A DNA stretch of 17,288 nucleotides from Campylobacter sp. (lineage in GTDB: Bacteria; Campylobacterota; Campylobacteria; Campylobacterales; Campylobacteraceae), in the NCBI GenBank assembly GCA_017940085.1, contig JAGAZK010000027.1:1-17288 (forward strand), in the 5' to 3' direction. A program made the position numbers and the translations under genes. The notes below the pieces were generated by a model, which was not told the DNA's origin, ran no database searches, and saw nothing but the letters and a program-made list of their open reading frames with translations. Within the stretch, counting starts at the first letter, position 1, and every line of letters starts with the position of its first letter. Below, piece by piece: positions 1 to 7,833 of this stretch.

Positions 1-2
1 AA

Positions 3-650
3 ATGCCGTTTCAAAGCGATGAATATGTGAAAGAAAGAAAAGAAAAAATTCAAGCCATAACAAAAGGCAAGGTTTTTGATGAAAAAATGTTTGAACTTTT
101 GATGAGCTATAAACCAAAACTATATACAAATGATTTGCTTCCGTTTATAATCATTGCTAATGAAAGCATTGACGATAATAAAACTGCACAAATTATGCAA
201 ATTATGTTTGATGAGGGTATGAGTGCGGAGCTTTTCTACCCGCCAGTTTTCGCAAATGATATTTTTCCAAATTTAAAAAAATACCTAATAAAAGAACCAC
301 ACTATATGGATAAAATCAAAACTATGGAGCTGTTTTTTCAAAATTTAAAAGATAAAACATTTACAAGCATGATAGGTATATCGACTGGGTTTAATAATAA
401 CTTAGGATTTGTTAATGATTTGTCTATCGCAATAAAAGAGCCAATTAACGAAAAACAAAAAGAATACGCAAAAAGCGAAAAATATAAAAAAATGCGTGAT
501 AGACAGATAGAATATGCAAAATTAGTTAAACAATATGGCGGAGATGAAGCTTTGCCTTCATTAATTTCACTAGAAGTAACTTTTAAATATATAAACGACC
601 AAGAAGGATTAGAAATACTAAAATCTCTTGGATATAAAGAACAACGATAA
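3..650 (+). CDS. Hypothetical protein, possibly truncated at the window edge
   Basis: An open frame of 215 codons runs from an ATG at position 3 to a TAA at 648-650. Only two bases precede the ATG, so no ribosome binding site can be seen and the real start may lie upstream of the window. I do not recognise the family. The product is soluble-looking, with no signal peptide or membrane segment, and is rich in Lys, Glu and Ile. Residues about 28-75 read as paired helices (FELLMSYKPKLY, then TAQIMQIMFDEGMSAEL) that faintly resemble ankyrin-type helix pairs, but this is too weak for an assignment. Residues about 145-170 are a charged, probably helical segment. The stop lies 8 bp before the composite palindromic repeat at 659-934, and the next gene (951-1538) faces it. 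Context suggests accessory DNA; function unknown. Confidence 0.6.
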   Translation: MPFQSDEYVKERKEKIQAITKGKVFDEKMFELLMSYKPKLYTNDLLPFIIIANESIDDNKTAQIMQIMFDEGMSAELFYPPVFANDIFPNLKKYLIKEPHYMDKIKTMELFFQNLKDKTFTSMIGISTGFNNNLGFVNDLSIAIKEPINEKQKEYAKSEKYKKMRDRQIEYAKLVKQYGGDEALPSLISLEVTFKYINDQEGLEILKSLGYKEQR

Positions 651-727
651 GTATTATCGTAGCTTCGTAGGGTGGGCATCCTTGCCCACCAAAAAAAATA
701 GAATAATTCAATAGTCAATTTAAATAA

Positions 728-810
728 AGATTCTTCGTTTCGCTCGTCCAAATGCCATTTCGCACTTCGTGCTTGTGTCGCTACGCTCATTTTCTGTGAG
801 AATGATGACA
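728..810. repeat. Nested REP-like unit (AGATTCTTCG ... AGAATGATGACA)
   Basis: This interior unit begins AGATTCTTCGTTTCGCTC (728 onward) and ends AGAATGATGACA (799-810). It resembles the widespread bacterial intergenic phrase TGTCATTCTGAGCGAAGCG...AATCT read in reverse. It includes a small hairpin, GCAC-TTC-GTGC, at 762-772. It is non-coding and its two ends diverge from each other, so it looks like a decayed copy. Assignment to a repeat family is from memory of the pattern and not from a search. Confidence 0.4.
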
Positions 811-837
811 TTGAAATAAATCGATTGATTAAAAGTT

Positions 838-890
838 GTAGATTGCCACGAATTTGTTTTACGACAAATTCTTGTAATGACAATGGAAGC
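838..890. repeat. Nested REP-like unit (AGATTGCCACG ... TAATGACAATG)
   Basis: The unit reads GTAGATTGCCACG at 838-850 and CTTGTAATGACAATG at 871-885, flanking a perfect hairpin: GAATTTGT (850-857), loop TTTACG (858-863), ACAAATTC (864-871). The ends match the common intergenic repeat with termini TGTCATTG... and ...CGTGGCAATCT. It lies just inside the right terminal inverted repeat of the 659-934 element. Confidence 0.45.
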
Positions 891-950
891 AAATTTTTGT
901 TTTGGTGGCAAGGATGCCCACCCTACGGTGCTACATATCGTATTTTGGGT

Positions 951-1538
951 TTAATTTTTATTATTTAGCCGTATATCTTTTTCACTTAATATGACAGTTA
1001 AATTTTTTCTTTTTTTTGGATCGCTCGTTGTTACGATAGTATATTGTGCTTTCTTTATTGCATACAATACTTCTTTTGAAATATTAAATTTATCGTTCAA
1101 TTCTTTTAAATGCGATTCTTGCATATTTGCTTTTCTTAAATGGCTTAAAAATGGTTTATCATTATCTTCTCGCTTTGATGCAACTTTTATAAAATCATAA
1201 TCGTATTCTTCCACATTAAAGTTTTCATTTCTAATATGTTCTCGCATACTTTCATAAAAATGTGTCAAATCTGAATTTAAAATTTTATATAAAATGTTGC
1301 GTGGACAATTCGGTAAAAAAGATTTTTGATTAGTCAAACAACGAAGGTTTAAACTTGTGTAATAACAATCTTTCTCATAAAGTAAAATTAAATTTAACGA
1401 AACATTCTCATTATCATAAGCATCGAAATACAAATTAACTTGGACGCCATTGAATTGATAAGATATTTTTAAACAATCACTTTTGTTGCGATTTGTTAAT
1501 TTATTATATTTATCAATTAAAAACAGTTTTAAATCCAT
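951..1538 (-). CDS. Hypothetical protein, 195 aa
   Basis: The ATG at 1536-1538 is preceded on the minus strand by TAGGAG about 5 bases upstream, a good ribosome binding site, and the frame ends in TAA at 951-953. I do not recognise the family. The protein has no signal peptide or membrane segment. The N-terminal half (residues about 20-65) alternates hydrophobic and polar residues like a beta-rich domain (SYQFNGVQVNLYFDAYD, VSLNLILLYE). The C-terminal part (about 140-195) is basic and helical (HLKELNDKFNISKEVLYAIKKAQ) and ends in a short strand-like stretch after DPKKRKNLTV. It is convergent with the gene at 3-650 and is separated from it only by the palindromic element, so the two may be part of one acquired segment. 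No function can be assigned. Confidence 0.6.
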   Translation of the reverse strand: MDLKLFLIDKYNKLTNRNKSDCLKISYQFNGVQVNLYFDAYDNENVSLNLILLYEKDCYYTSLNLRCLTNQKSFLPNCPRNILYKILNSDLTHFYESMREHIRNENFNVEEYDYDFIKVASKREDNDKPFLSHLRKANMQESHLKELNDKFNISKEVLYAIKKAQYTIVTTSDPKKRKNLTVILSEKDIRLNNKN

Positions 1539-1833
1539 GAAAACTCCTAGCTATCACACAAAAAATATTCTTACCAATCAACAAACTAGCAAATTTAAAT
1601 TCGGTCAGTATCTTTCAATACTGAATTTATTAAATCTGCAAAATAATTCAATGCAAATTTAAATAACAAAACAAGCGAAGCGGTGCGACGAAAGTCGCAG
1701 GTTTCTTGCAAAGCAGAGCTAATGCCGACGATTTCGCATTTGCAAACGCAGAATTAGACTTTTTCGTCTATTCAAGTGAAGCAAATGCGAAAGCTAGGCT
1801 CATTTCAACTTCAAATTTTATTAAAGCTAAATT
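1539..1833. other. Non-coding gap with a structured stretch
   Basis: This 295-bp gap holds no supported gene. The right part is more GC-rich than its surroundings and structured. A tight hairpin GCGAC-GAAA-GTCGC with a GNRA-type loop lies at 1685-1698. A perfect 12-bp inverted repeat (TTTCGCATTTGC at 1732-1743 with GCAAATGCGAAA at 1781-1792) encloses a smaller AGAC/GTCT stem. The stretch is just downstream of the metallopeptidase gene, but no T-run follows the stems on the minus strand, so it is not a standard terminator. It may be an intergenic repeat. The left part (1539-1620) must contain the promoter of the 951-1538 gene; I see no clear -10. Confidence 0.45.
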
Positions 1834-2715
1834 TTACCAACTCTCCAAACCTGTCAAACACGCATTCAAATCTCCTGTTTTAAAGCCTTTGTAAAACCAC
1901 TCTTTTCTATCTTTACCGCTTCCGTGCGTAAAAGAATCAGGCACGACATAGCCACGAGCCTTTTTTTGCAAGGTATCATCGCCTATCATCGTGGCGGCAT
2001 TTAGGGCTTCTTCCAAGTCGCCGTCTTCTAAAATTTTGTATTGATTATGTCCCCAAATTCCGGCAAAACAATCGGCTTGAAGCTCGACTTTTACCTGAAT
2101 CGCATTTGCGCCAGATTCGTTTGTTCTAGCTTTTAATTTATCGGCATTGCTTAAAATTCCTAGCAAATTTTGCACATGGTGTCCGACTTCGTGGGCGATG
2201 ACATAACCTTGTGCGAAATCGCCTGCTGCATTATGATTTTTTGCTAAATCGCTAAAAAAGTCCGTATCTAGGTAAATTTTTGTATCAACAGGGCAGTAAA
2301 ATGGTCCTACTTGTGAGCTTGCATAGCCACAACCGCTATTAATCGCTCCGTGAAAAAGTAGCAATTTTGGCTCTACATATCTTGCATTATGTCGCGAAAA
2401 AATCGCTCCCCAAGTATCTTCTGTCTGTTTTAAGATGGTAGCGACAAAGTCTTTTGCTTCTTGATCGGCTTGTGTGTTTTGGAATTTTGAAGCACTTGCG
2501 TTGCCGCCTACGGCAGAGAAATTTAAAAGATTTAAAGGATTAAAACCTAAAAACGCTGCTACGACGCCCACTAAAAGGATAATTCTACCAAATTTTGTTT
2601 TTATCAAAAATTTTACAATCGGAATTAGCAAAGCAAGGTTTATCCCGCCGCCACCGCCTGAACTAGCTCTTTTGTCATCGACATTTAAGCTTTGATTGCC
2701 ACCACGCCATTTCAT
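1834..2715 (-). CDS. ypfJ: YpfJ-family membrane-anchored zinc metallopeptidase
   Basis: The product belongs to the YpfJ / putative neutral zinc metallopeptidase family (Pfam Zn_peptidase). With the start chosen here it has 293 residues. The N-terminus MKWRGGNQSLNVDDKR matches the family's typical MKWRG...S.NVED.R opening. A Gly run (about 20-24) is followed by one hydrophobic anchor (about 45-58) and a large domain. The zinc-binding HEVGHH motif is at residues 175-180, and ELQADC (E211) is the probable third ligand. Physiological substrates of this family are not established. I start at the ATG at 2713-2715, which has AAGGA upstream, and reject an in-frame ATG 27 bp further up (2740-2742). 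That one has no ribosome binding site and lies at or before the transcription start expected from the extended -10 at 2746-2754. The gene appears monocistronic. Confidence 0.9.
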   Translation of the reverse strand: MKWRGGNQSLNVDDKRASSGGGGGINLALLIPIVKFLIKTKFGRIILLVGVVAAFLGFNPLNLLNFSAVGGNASASKFQNTQADQEAKDFVATILKQTEDTWGAIFSRHNARYVEPKLLLFHGAINSGCGYASSQVGPFYCPVDTKIYLDTDFFSDLAKNHNAAGDFAQGYVIAHEVGHHVQNLLGILSNADKLKARTNESGANAIQVKVELQADCFAGIWGHNQYKILEDGDLEEALNAATMIGDDTLQKKARGYVVPDSFTHGSGKDRKEWFYKGFKTGDLNACLTGLESW

Positions 2716-2745
2716 TTTAATATCCTTTGAAGTTAAAATCATTAG

Positions 2746-2754
2746 ATTTTAGCA
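2746..2754 (-). promoter_or_regulatory. Extended -10 promoter of ypfJ
   Basis: On the minus strand the sequence reads TGCTAAAAT, an extended -10 (TGn plus TAAAAT). The predicted transcription start is near 2739, leaving a leader of about 24 nt that contains the AAGGA site. This fits the known Campylobacter sigma70 promoter style, which relies on the extended -10 and lacks a conserved -35. A second hexamer, TATAAT (2828-2833), lies further upstream and could serve as an additional start. Confidence 0.6.
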
Positions 2755-2873
2755 CAAAATTCCTTAATTATTTTGCGTAATTGATAATATTTAATAAATT
2801 TATTTAAATTCCTAGATATTTTAGATAATTATACGCTTTATTTAGTTGCAACAATATTTCAAATGGAAAATTA

Positions 2874-2950
2874 TGGTGTCCTCGACAGGATTCGAACCTG
2901 TGGCCTCAAAATTAGGAATTTTGCGCTCTATCCTACTGAGCTACGAGGAC
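2874..2950 (-). tRNA. tRNA-Arg (anticodon CCU)
   Basis: The minus strand folds into a complete tRNA. The acceptor stem pairs GTCCTCG with CGAGGAC, the D arm contains GCTC...GAGC, and the anticodon stem CAAAA/TTTTG holds the loop TTCCTAA with anticodon CCT (complement of 2914-2916). The T arm carries the standard GTTCGAATC. The discriminator base is A and the 3' CCA is encoded (complement of 2874-2876). The tRNA reads AGG arginine codons. It lies alone between ypfJ and the signalling operon, 56 bp after the response regulator stop codon. Confidence 0.96.
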
Positions 2951-2961
2951 AAAAAAATAAA

Positions 2962-2967
2962 ATTGTA
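2962..2967 (-). promoter_or_regulatory. Candidate -10 of the tRNA-Arg gene
   Basis: The minus strand reads TACAAT here, 11 nt upstream of the tRNA 5' end, which suits a start close to the mature end. The -35 region would fall in the T-tract of the terminator of the upstream operon (2971-3006), so the two signals abut. No other promoter is visible between the terminator and the tRNA. Confidence 0.45.
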
Positions 2968-2970
2968 GGG

Positions 2971-3006
2971 AAAATAAAAAATTTAGGCTGAAAACCAGCC
3001 TAAATT
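2971..3006 (-). terminator. Intrinsic terminator of the histidine kinase / response regulator operon
   Basis: The minus strand forms a perfect 11-bp stem AATTTAGGCTG / CAGCCTAAATT with a GTTTT loop (arms 2996-3006 and 2980-2990), followed by a T-rich tail (TTTTTATTTT). The stem starts on the base right after the response regulator stop codon. This is the clearest intrinsic terminator in the window. Confidence 0.9.
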
Positions 3007-3390
3007 CTAATCTGCGATGATATTCATAACATCATCAAGTTTGCGAGCTAAATCCTTGTCATAAACAGGCTTTGTCATAAAGTCATAAGCACCTTTATTA
3101 AGAGCTTCTCTTTTCGCTGTTTCATCTGTCGTTAGGACGATAACAGGTATATGAGCGACTTCGTCCCTAGCGTGAAGGTTATCTAGGAATTCAAGCCCGT
3201 TCATAACTGGCATAACTATGTCAAGCAAAATAAGATCAATATCTTGCCTGTTCTCCAAAATACTTAATGCTTCAAGACCATTGGCAGCTTTGACGATTTC
3301 ATCAATTCTGCCATACTTTTTAAGCATAACTTCCAAAAGTTTCAAGTTGATAGCGTCGTCATCAACTGCTAAAATTTTAATGTTTCTCAT
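3007..3390 (-). CDS. CheY-like single-domain response regulator
   Basis: The 127-residue product is a stand-alone receiver domain. The acidic pocket is D10-D11-D12, the phosphoacceptor is D57 (LLDIVMP), the switch Thr is T87 (VLTTDE) and the conserved Lys is K107 (MTKPV). There is no DNA-binding or enzymatic output domain, so it is expected to act in the cytoplasm by protein-protein contact or as a phosphate carrier or sink. The ATG at 3388-3390 is preceded by GGGACAG. The gene begins 12 bp after the stop of the hybrid histidine kinase, which makes that kinase its likely phosphodonor. It need not be the chemotaxis CheY: its D-D-D pocket and MPVMNG loop resemble the accessory receivers found beside hybrid kinases. 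The operon ends at the terminator directly after its stop codon. Confidence 0.93.
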   Translation of the reverse strand: MRNIKILAVDDDAINLKLLEVMLKKYGRIDEIVKAANGLEALSILENRQDIDLILLDIVMPVMNGLEFLDNLHARDEVAHIPVIVLTTDETAKREALNKGAYDFMTKPVYDKDLARKLDDVMNIIAD

Positions 3391-3402
3391 ATTTCTGTCC
3401 CA

Positions 3403-6400
3403 TTATATAAATTTTTTGGCTAATTTCTCTAAATCAGCTTTTGTTATACTATATTTCATAACTTCATTAAATTTACCGCCAAATGTGCCGTCTTCTGGAT
3501 CTGCAAACACAACAGATCTTAATTTGACTTCGCTAGCCTTGTTATGTTGAAGGATAGTATCTGCTAGTTTATCAGCATCAAATCCACTTAGCTTTTTATC
3601 AACCATAACGAGCTTATAATTTTCATTGACAATTTGTTTTAGCAATTCATCAAAATTCGAAACAATATCAACATCTTGATATGTATGTTTCAAAATACTT
3701 CCGAAAATTTTACTCTCCATGATACTATTTTTACAAATCAAAATATCCTTTGCAGGAGCCGAATTCGCAGCGACGCTTTGTTCAACTACCGCTTGCGCGT
3801 TAATCGGTTCGCTAACAAAAGCTTTTGTAACTTTTGGTGCTACACTTGAAGCAGGTCTTTCGACTTGAATTTCTTTTTTAACTACAACAGGTTTTTGTTT
3901 TATAACCTTTTGCATTACAGTTTTTGGAACTTTAACAGTTTTTACAACAGTTTTTGGAACTTGCTTTTTGACAAGTTTTTTAACTTTTACTATTTTAGTT
4001 GCATTGCTTGGAGCAGTAGCACCGGCTCCGCCATCTGAGCGTTTATTACCAACAAAATGGTCGAGCATACCAGCTAAAATATCCTTTTTGATTGGTTTTG
4101 TGCAGTATTCATCAAGTCCCGCACCCATAAATTTTTCTCTATCGCCTTTAAGTGCATTTGCCGTAACCGCAACAATAGGAACATGTTTTAAGCCATTTTC
4201 TGTCTCGTATTGCTTAATTTGTTTAGTAGCTTCAACACCATCCATAACAGGCATAGAAATATCCATAAATACTAAATCAAAATCATTTGCTTTTCTAGCT
4301 TCAAGTGCCAATAAACCATTTTCAACAATAGTAACATTCATCTCAAAGCTGTTTAGCGTATGTTTCATAAGTTTTTGGTTAATTTCATTATCTTCCGCAA
4401 TCAAGATATTTGCATTGTACTTTCTATTAACTAATGGAACATTTGGATCGCCTACTGCTGGTGCAGGAGCACTATCATCAGGAACTTCGACTTCTTCTTC
4501 GACTTCGACTTCGACTTCTTCCATAATGGTTTCGCTTTGTTGAACTTCTTCGTAGATAGTTACAGGCTCTTCGACTTCTTCATCTACCATGATTGTTTCT
4601 TCAACAATAACAGTTTCAAACACAGGCTCAGGAGGAGTTATAGGTTCTTCGATTACTACTTCTGGTGCAGGAGTAACAACTTCTTCAACCTTTTCTACAA
4701 CCGCTTCCACTGCTTCTTTTGCTTCTTCAACGACAGGAGCAACGATAGGCTCTTCAATCTTTTCTATAATCGGTTCAACTATCGGTTCAGGCTCAACCAT
4801 TACTTTTTGAACAATAGGTTCTTCAACAATAGGTGCTATTGCTGGTTCAGGCTCAACAATAGCTTGGATAGCAGGTTCTTCAATTACAGGGGCTATAAAT
4901 TCTTCAACTTTTTCTGCAATCGGCTCAACTATCGGTTCAGACTTAACGACAGGCTCTTCAACGACTGCTTTTGGCACCTCCACCACAGGTATGCTCATAT
5001 CTTCACCATCTTCATCTAGTAGATAATTTGTCTCTTCTTTGATTTCCACTTTTGCTTCTTCTACTATCGGCTCTTCTTTTTTAGCAAAAATATCTATATC
5101 AGGTAAATCATCTAAATCAAGAGTATTACTTTCTACTATACTAGGTTTAGGCTCTTCAATCACAGGAGAAACAATGGTACTAGCAGTAGTGGTTGCTGAA
5201 GTAGATATAATAGGCTCTTCTATGACAGAAGATGACATAAAGTTTTCTTCTTGCTGTCTTCTACTTTGCAAAATATTTCTTAAATCATTAGCCGCAGCAT
5301 CAGATCTTTGAGCGGCACTTTGAGCAGAAGCTATCACGCCACCTTTTGGAGCAAGATTTGATTTTATAATCTTTTCGATTGTTTTCATCAATTTAGTGAT
5401 ATTTACAGGCTCGGATAGTGTAAATACTGCACTATTATTGATATTAATACTTTGTAGTTCTTTTGGTTTTAGTGTCAAAACAACAGGTAAATTTGTTACT
5501 CTATTTAGCTCAGCATAGTTTTTAAATCTACCCATTACCGCATTTACTTTATTATTATTAAGTGCAGTTCTAAATTCAGCATTAGTTTGATAGATACTAA
5601 CTTTACCGCCAAGATTTTCAATATAATTTTTAACGATAGAATTATACATGCTATCGCTTTCATCTGTTAGCAACGCAAAGTTAAATAATTTTACATTATC
5701 AAACATTACATCGGCATTTGATTTTTGGGTTTCTTTAAACGCTAGCGTAAAGAAGAATCTTGTTCCTTTGCCAACTGTCGATTTGACATCTAACTTGCCA
5801 CCCATCATCGCAACATATTTAGATGAAATGGTTAGTCCTAGACCAGTTCCACCGTATTTTCTTGTAATAGTAGAATCTGCTTGCGAGAAAGCATTAAATA
5901 CATTTGCTAATTTATCTTCTGAAATACCAATGCCAGTATCTTCAACGCTAAATGTAACAACCGCTTCACCCGGAGTTTCGCTAGGATTTCTAACTATCTC
6001 AACCATAATCTTGCCATGTTCAGGCGTAAATTTAACGGCATTTGACATAAGATTAATAAGAACTTCTTTAATCTTAGTAATATCGCCATATAGGTGATGA
6101 ACAAGACTAGGATCAATATATAATAAGATGTCGATATTTTTCTCTGCTGCTTTTGCAACATAAATTTCAACTGCACTCTCGAAATCTTGGATAGGGTTAA
6201 ATAAAATATCTTCAAGCTCAACTTTATTACTTTCGATTTTAGAAACATCAAGAATATTATTGATAATAGTTAATAGGTTTTCAGATGATTTTTCAATCGT
6301 ATCGACATAATCTCGTTTTTCTTCGTCCAAATCTGTATTTTTAAGAAGCTCCGTAAAACCGATAATACCGTTAAGCGGGGTTCGAATTTCGTGAGACATA

Positions 6401-7626
6401 TTCGCAAGGAAAATAGATTTTGCTTTGTTTGCATCTTCTGCCACTGTTTTTTGGTAAGCAACCAAATCCAAAGCATCTTGGATAAGTGCATACGCTTTTG
6501 TAATACCTTCACTTGTTTGAATATCAACGATTTCATCTTGGTCAGAAAGCTCACCGATTCGGTTAAGAACGGTGCCAAGTTGTTTAATGTTGTTTCTGAA
6601 ATTTCTAGCAACACCATAGGCAAAAATACCAAGTAATACAGCCAAAACCCAAAGAGTTAATGCTATGATAAGTTGTTGCTGTTTTTCGGCTTGATATGCA
6701 GTTACTTGTGCGTCAAATTCATTGTATAGTTTCTTTACAATATCATCTGCAACTTTATACTTTTGAGTCATGATAGTAAACCATTCAATAAAAGAGACCG
6801 AATAATCACCTTCAAGTGCCTCATTTTGCAATTGAGCGTCCAATTGAGCAACCTCATTTAATACATTTTGAGTTTCAATACTATTTACAATTTTTAATAT
6901 CTCATCTTTTGCAGCCGAATCAGGTAAAAGTTGATATACAGGAAGCGAGCTTCTTAGACTATAATCGTTCCATTGTCTAAGTTGTTCAGAATTTACAGCA
7001 TTATTTGAAACTATATGTTCGATAACATAGTCCCGTTCGCCAGCAATCGATATCATCGCAGTTGATGTATTTAGTAGCGTAAGAGCAAGAGCCGTAATAT
7101 CGGTAGTTACCAGTTTTTCACTAATGGCTGCTTGCGATCTTAGAAATGCATTATCAATCTTTTGAAAATAAGTTTGGAACACTTCACCAAATGAAACTTT
7201 TTCTCCATCGATATTAGCTCTAATACCGATAAGCTTTGTTAATTCATCAGCAATCTCATTTTCTGCATTTATGGCAACAGTAGATTTTTTGTCAAAGAAA
7301 TCTAACAAGGCATTTCTAGTATTCTGGTTTTTAAAATTCTCAAATTCCCTGATAGCTTCGTTTGTTTGTGTCCTTTGGGTGTGTAAAATCTCACCGCCAC
7401 CTATATTTCTACCACTAGCCAAAAACGCAGCTGTTAAGCCTCGTTCTCTACCTAAATTTTCCATAACCTTTTCGATCTTTTCATTCATCCGAACCTGTTC
7501 GTTCAGACCCTCAGCCTTTGAGTAATCTACAACCGCAGTGTAAAGATACCAAGACGCAAAGACGAAAACAATCATAAGCGGAATACCGCTGATGAGAAAC
7601 AATGAACTGGAAGTGTTAAGTTTCAT
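3403..7626 (-). CDS. Hybrid sensor histidine kinase with NIT sensor and three receiver-like modules
   Basis: The product is an inner-membrane sensor kinase of 1407 residues. Visible layout: first membrane segment 8-30; periplasmic region 31-315 with a NIT (nitrate/nitrite-type) signature [15 protein letters not shown] at 58-72; second membrane segment 319-340; a HAMP-like helical linker; HisKA with [10 protein letters not shown] and phospho-accepting H412; and an ATPase domain with N-box N529, DTGIG at 563-567 and GGTGLGL at 592-598. A degenerate receiver without the phospho-Asp follows (about 645-755). Then come a Glu/Pro/Val repeat linker (about 800-1050), a canonical receiver (E1078, D1079, D1122, T1155, K1177), a Lys/Val-rich basic linker (1210-1255), and a second degenerate receiver (1293-1407) that keeps D1343 but has lost the acidic pair. 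No HPt domain is seen. The start ATG has AAGGAT upstream. It is co-transcribed with the receiver protein downstream. The ligand is inferred from NIT only. Confidence 0.92.
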   Translation of the reverse strand: MKLNTSSSLFLISGIPLMIVFVFASWYLYTAVVDYSKAEGLNEQVRMNEKIEKVMENLGRERGLTAAFLASGRNIGGGEILHTQRTQTNEAIREFENFKNQNTRNALLDFFDKKSTVAINAENEIADELTKLIGIRANIDGEKVSFGEVFQTYFQKIDNAFLRSQAAISEKLVTTDITALALTLLNTSTAMISIAGERDYVIEHIVSNNAVNSEQLRQWNDYSLRSSLPVYQLLPDSAAKDEILKIVNSIETQNVLNEVAQLDAQLQNEALEGDYSVSFIEWFTIMTQKYKVADDIVKKLYNEFDAQVTAYQAEKQQQLIIALTLWVLAVLLGIFAYGVARNFRNNIKQLGTVLNRIGELSDQDEIVDIQTSEGITKAYALIQDALDLVAYQKTVAEDANKAKSIFLANMSHEIRTPLNGIIGFTELLKNTDLDEEKRDYVDTIEKSSENLLTIINNILDVSKIESNKVELEDILFNPIQDFESAVEIYVAKAAEKNIDILLYIDPSLVHHLYGDITKIKEVLINLMSNAVKFTPEHGKIMVEIVRNPSETPGEAVVTFSVEDTGIGISEDKLANVFNAFSQADSTITRKYGGTGLGLTISSKYVAMMGGKLDVKSTVGKGTRFFFTLAFKETQKSNADVMFDNVKLFNFALLTDESDSMYNSIVKNYIENLGGKVSIYQTNAEFRTALNNNKVNAVMGRFKNYAELNRVTNLPVVLTLKPKELQSININNSAVFTLSEPVNITKLMKTIEKIIKSNLAPKGGVIASAQSAAQRSDAAANDLRNILQSRRQQEENFMSSSVIEEPIISTSATTTASTIVSPVIEEPKPSIVESNTLDLDDLPDIDIFAKKEEPIVEEAKVEIKEETNYLLDEDGEDMSIPVVEVPKAVVEEPVVKSEPIVEPIAEKVEEFIAPVIEEPAIQAIVEPEPAIAPIVEEPIVQKVMVEPEPIVEPIIEKIEEPIVAPVVEEAKEAVEAVVEKVEEVVTPAPEVVIEEPITPPEPVFETVIVEETIMVDEEVEEPVTIYEEVQQSETIMEEVEVEVEEEVEVPDDSAPAPAVGDPNVPLVNRKYNANILIAEDNEINQKLMKHTLNSFEMNVTIVENGLLALEARKANDFDLVFMDISMPVMDGVEATKQIKQYETENGLKHVPIVAVTANALKGDREKFMGAGLDEYCTKPIKKDILAGMLDHFVGNKRSDGGAGATAPSNATKIVKVKKLVKKQVPKTVVKTVKVPKTVMQKVIKQKPVVVKKEIQVERPASSVAPKVTKAFVSEPINAQAVVEQSVAANSAPAKDILICKNSIMESKIFGSILKHTYQDVDIVSNFDELLKQIVNENYKLVMVDKKLSGFDADKLADTILQHNKASEVKLRSVVFADPEDGTFGGKFNEVMKYSITKADLEKLAKKFI
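3917..3962 (-). repeat. Direct repeats encoding the Lys/Val-rich linker of the kinase
   Basis: The phrase ACAGTTTTTGGAACTT (plus strand) occurs at 3917-3932 and again at 3947-3962, a 30-bp period. It encodes the repeated KVPKTV / QVPKTV words of the basic linker. The longer region 4470-5240 similarly holds many imperfect copies of codons for EEP-I/V-VEP, the acidic linker. Such in-frame repeats could change length by recombination without breaking the frame. Confidence 0.6.
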
Positions 7627-7833
7627 ATTTGATCCTTACCTTGCAAAAATGCAAATTTTAGTTTAAATTCTATATTTTAAAAAACCAGGTTAAAATCGCA
7701 TTTACACAAATACTAACATGAGTGTAAATTCGCGATTTAAAACTGCAAAAAGCACACAAAAATGCTTATATACAAATCGACAAGTTAATTTTACTTCAAG
7801 TAACTTTAAAGAAAGCTTTGTTTTAGCGATATT
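7627..7833. promoter_or_regulatory. Promoter region of the kinase operon with an inverted repeat
   Basis: On the minus strand a -10-like TAGAAT lies at 7667-7672, about 40 bp before the kinase start codon. Just upstream of the -35 position is a long inverted repeat, AAATCGCATTTACAC (7693-7707) with GTGTAAAT-TC-GCGATTT (7722-7738). The arms are identical except for a 2-nt insertion and are separated by 14 nt. It may be an operator for the kinase operon. Since uvrC ends at 7834 on the same strand, it could instead act as a terminator for uvrC, although only a short T-run follows it. A 6-1-6 palindrome (TTACTTCAAGTAA) lies at 7791-7803. Confidence 0.5.

Larger units (their letters stand above)
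659..934. repeat. Composite palindromic element with ~35-bp terminal inverted repeats
   Basis: The left end (659-694) reads GTAGC-2 nt-CGTAGGGTGGGCATCCTTG-CCCACCAAAA. The right end (about 900-934) is its reverse complement apart from the 2-nt variation and one missing G. Each end is itself a hairpin: on the left GGTGGGCA (671-678), loop TCCT, TGCCCACC (683-690). The 205-bp interior codes for nothing convincing and contains two further repeat-like palindromic units (728-810 and 838-890). No transposase is present. The element fills the gap between two convergent genes, leaving 8 bp on the left and 16 bp on the right, so its hairpins may also end transcription from both sides. GTAGGGTGGGCA...TGCCCACC repeats of this kind are known to me as REP/MITE-like sequences in several bacterial groups; the assignment here is by eye. 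Confidence 0.75.

Noticed and set aside
338..911. Open frames on the minus strand (338-892 and 720-911)
   Set aside because: They run antisense through the 3-650 gene and through the palindromic repeat. No ribosome binding sites or family-like sequence are seen.
3968..4543. Plus-strand frame of 191 codons with hydrophobic stretches
   Set aside because: It is antisense to the receiver domain of the kinase, which has every expected catalytic residue on the minus strand.
4537..5019. Plus-strand frame rich in Phe, Asn and Arg opposite the kinase linker
   Set aside because: It is the antisense image of the Glu/Pro/Val repeat codons of the histidine kinase. Its odd composition comes from the repeat and not from a gene.
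4470..5240. Possible CRISPR or tandem-repeat locus
   Set aside because: The repetition is protein-coding (EEPIVEP-type codons of the kinase linker), imperfect and without regular spacers.
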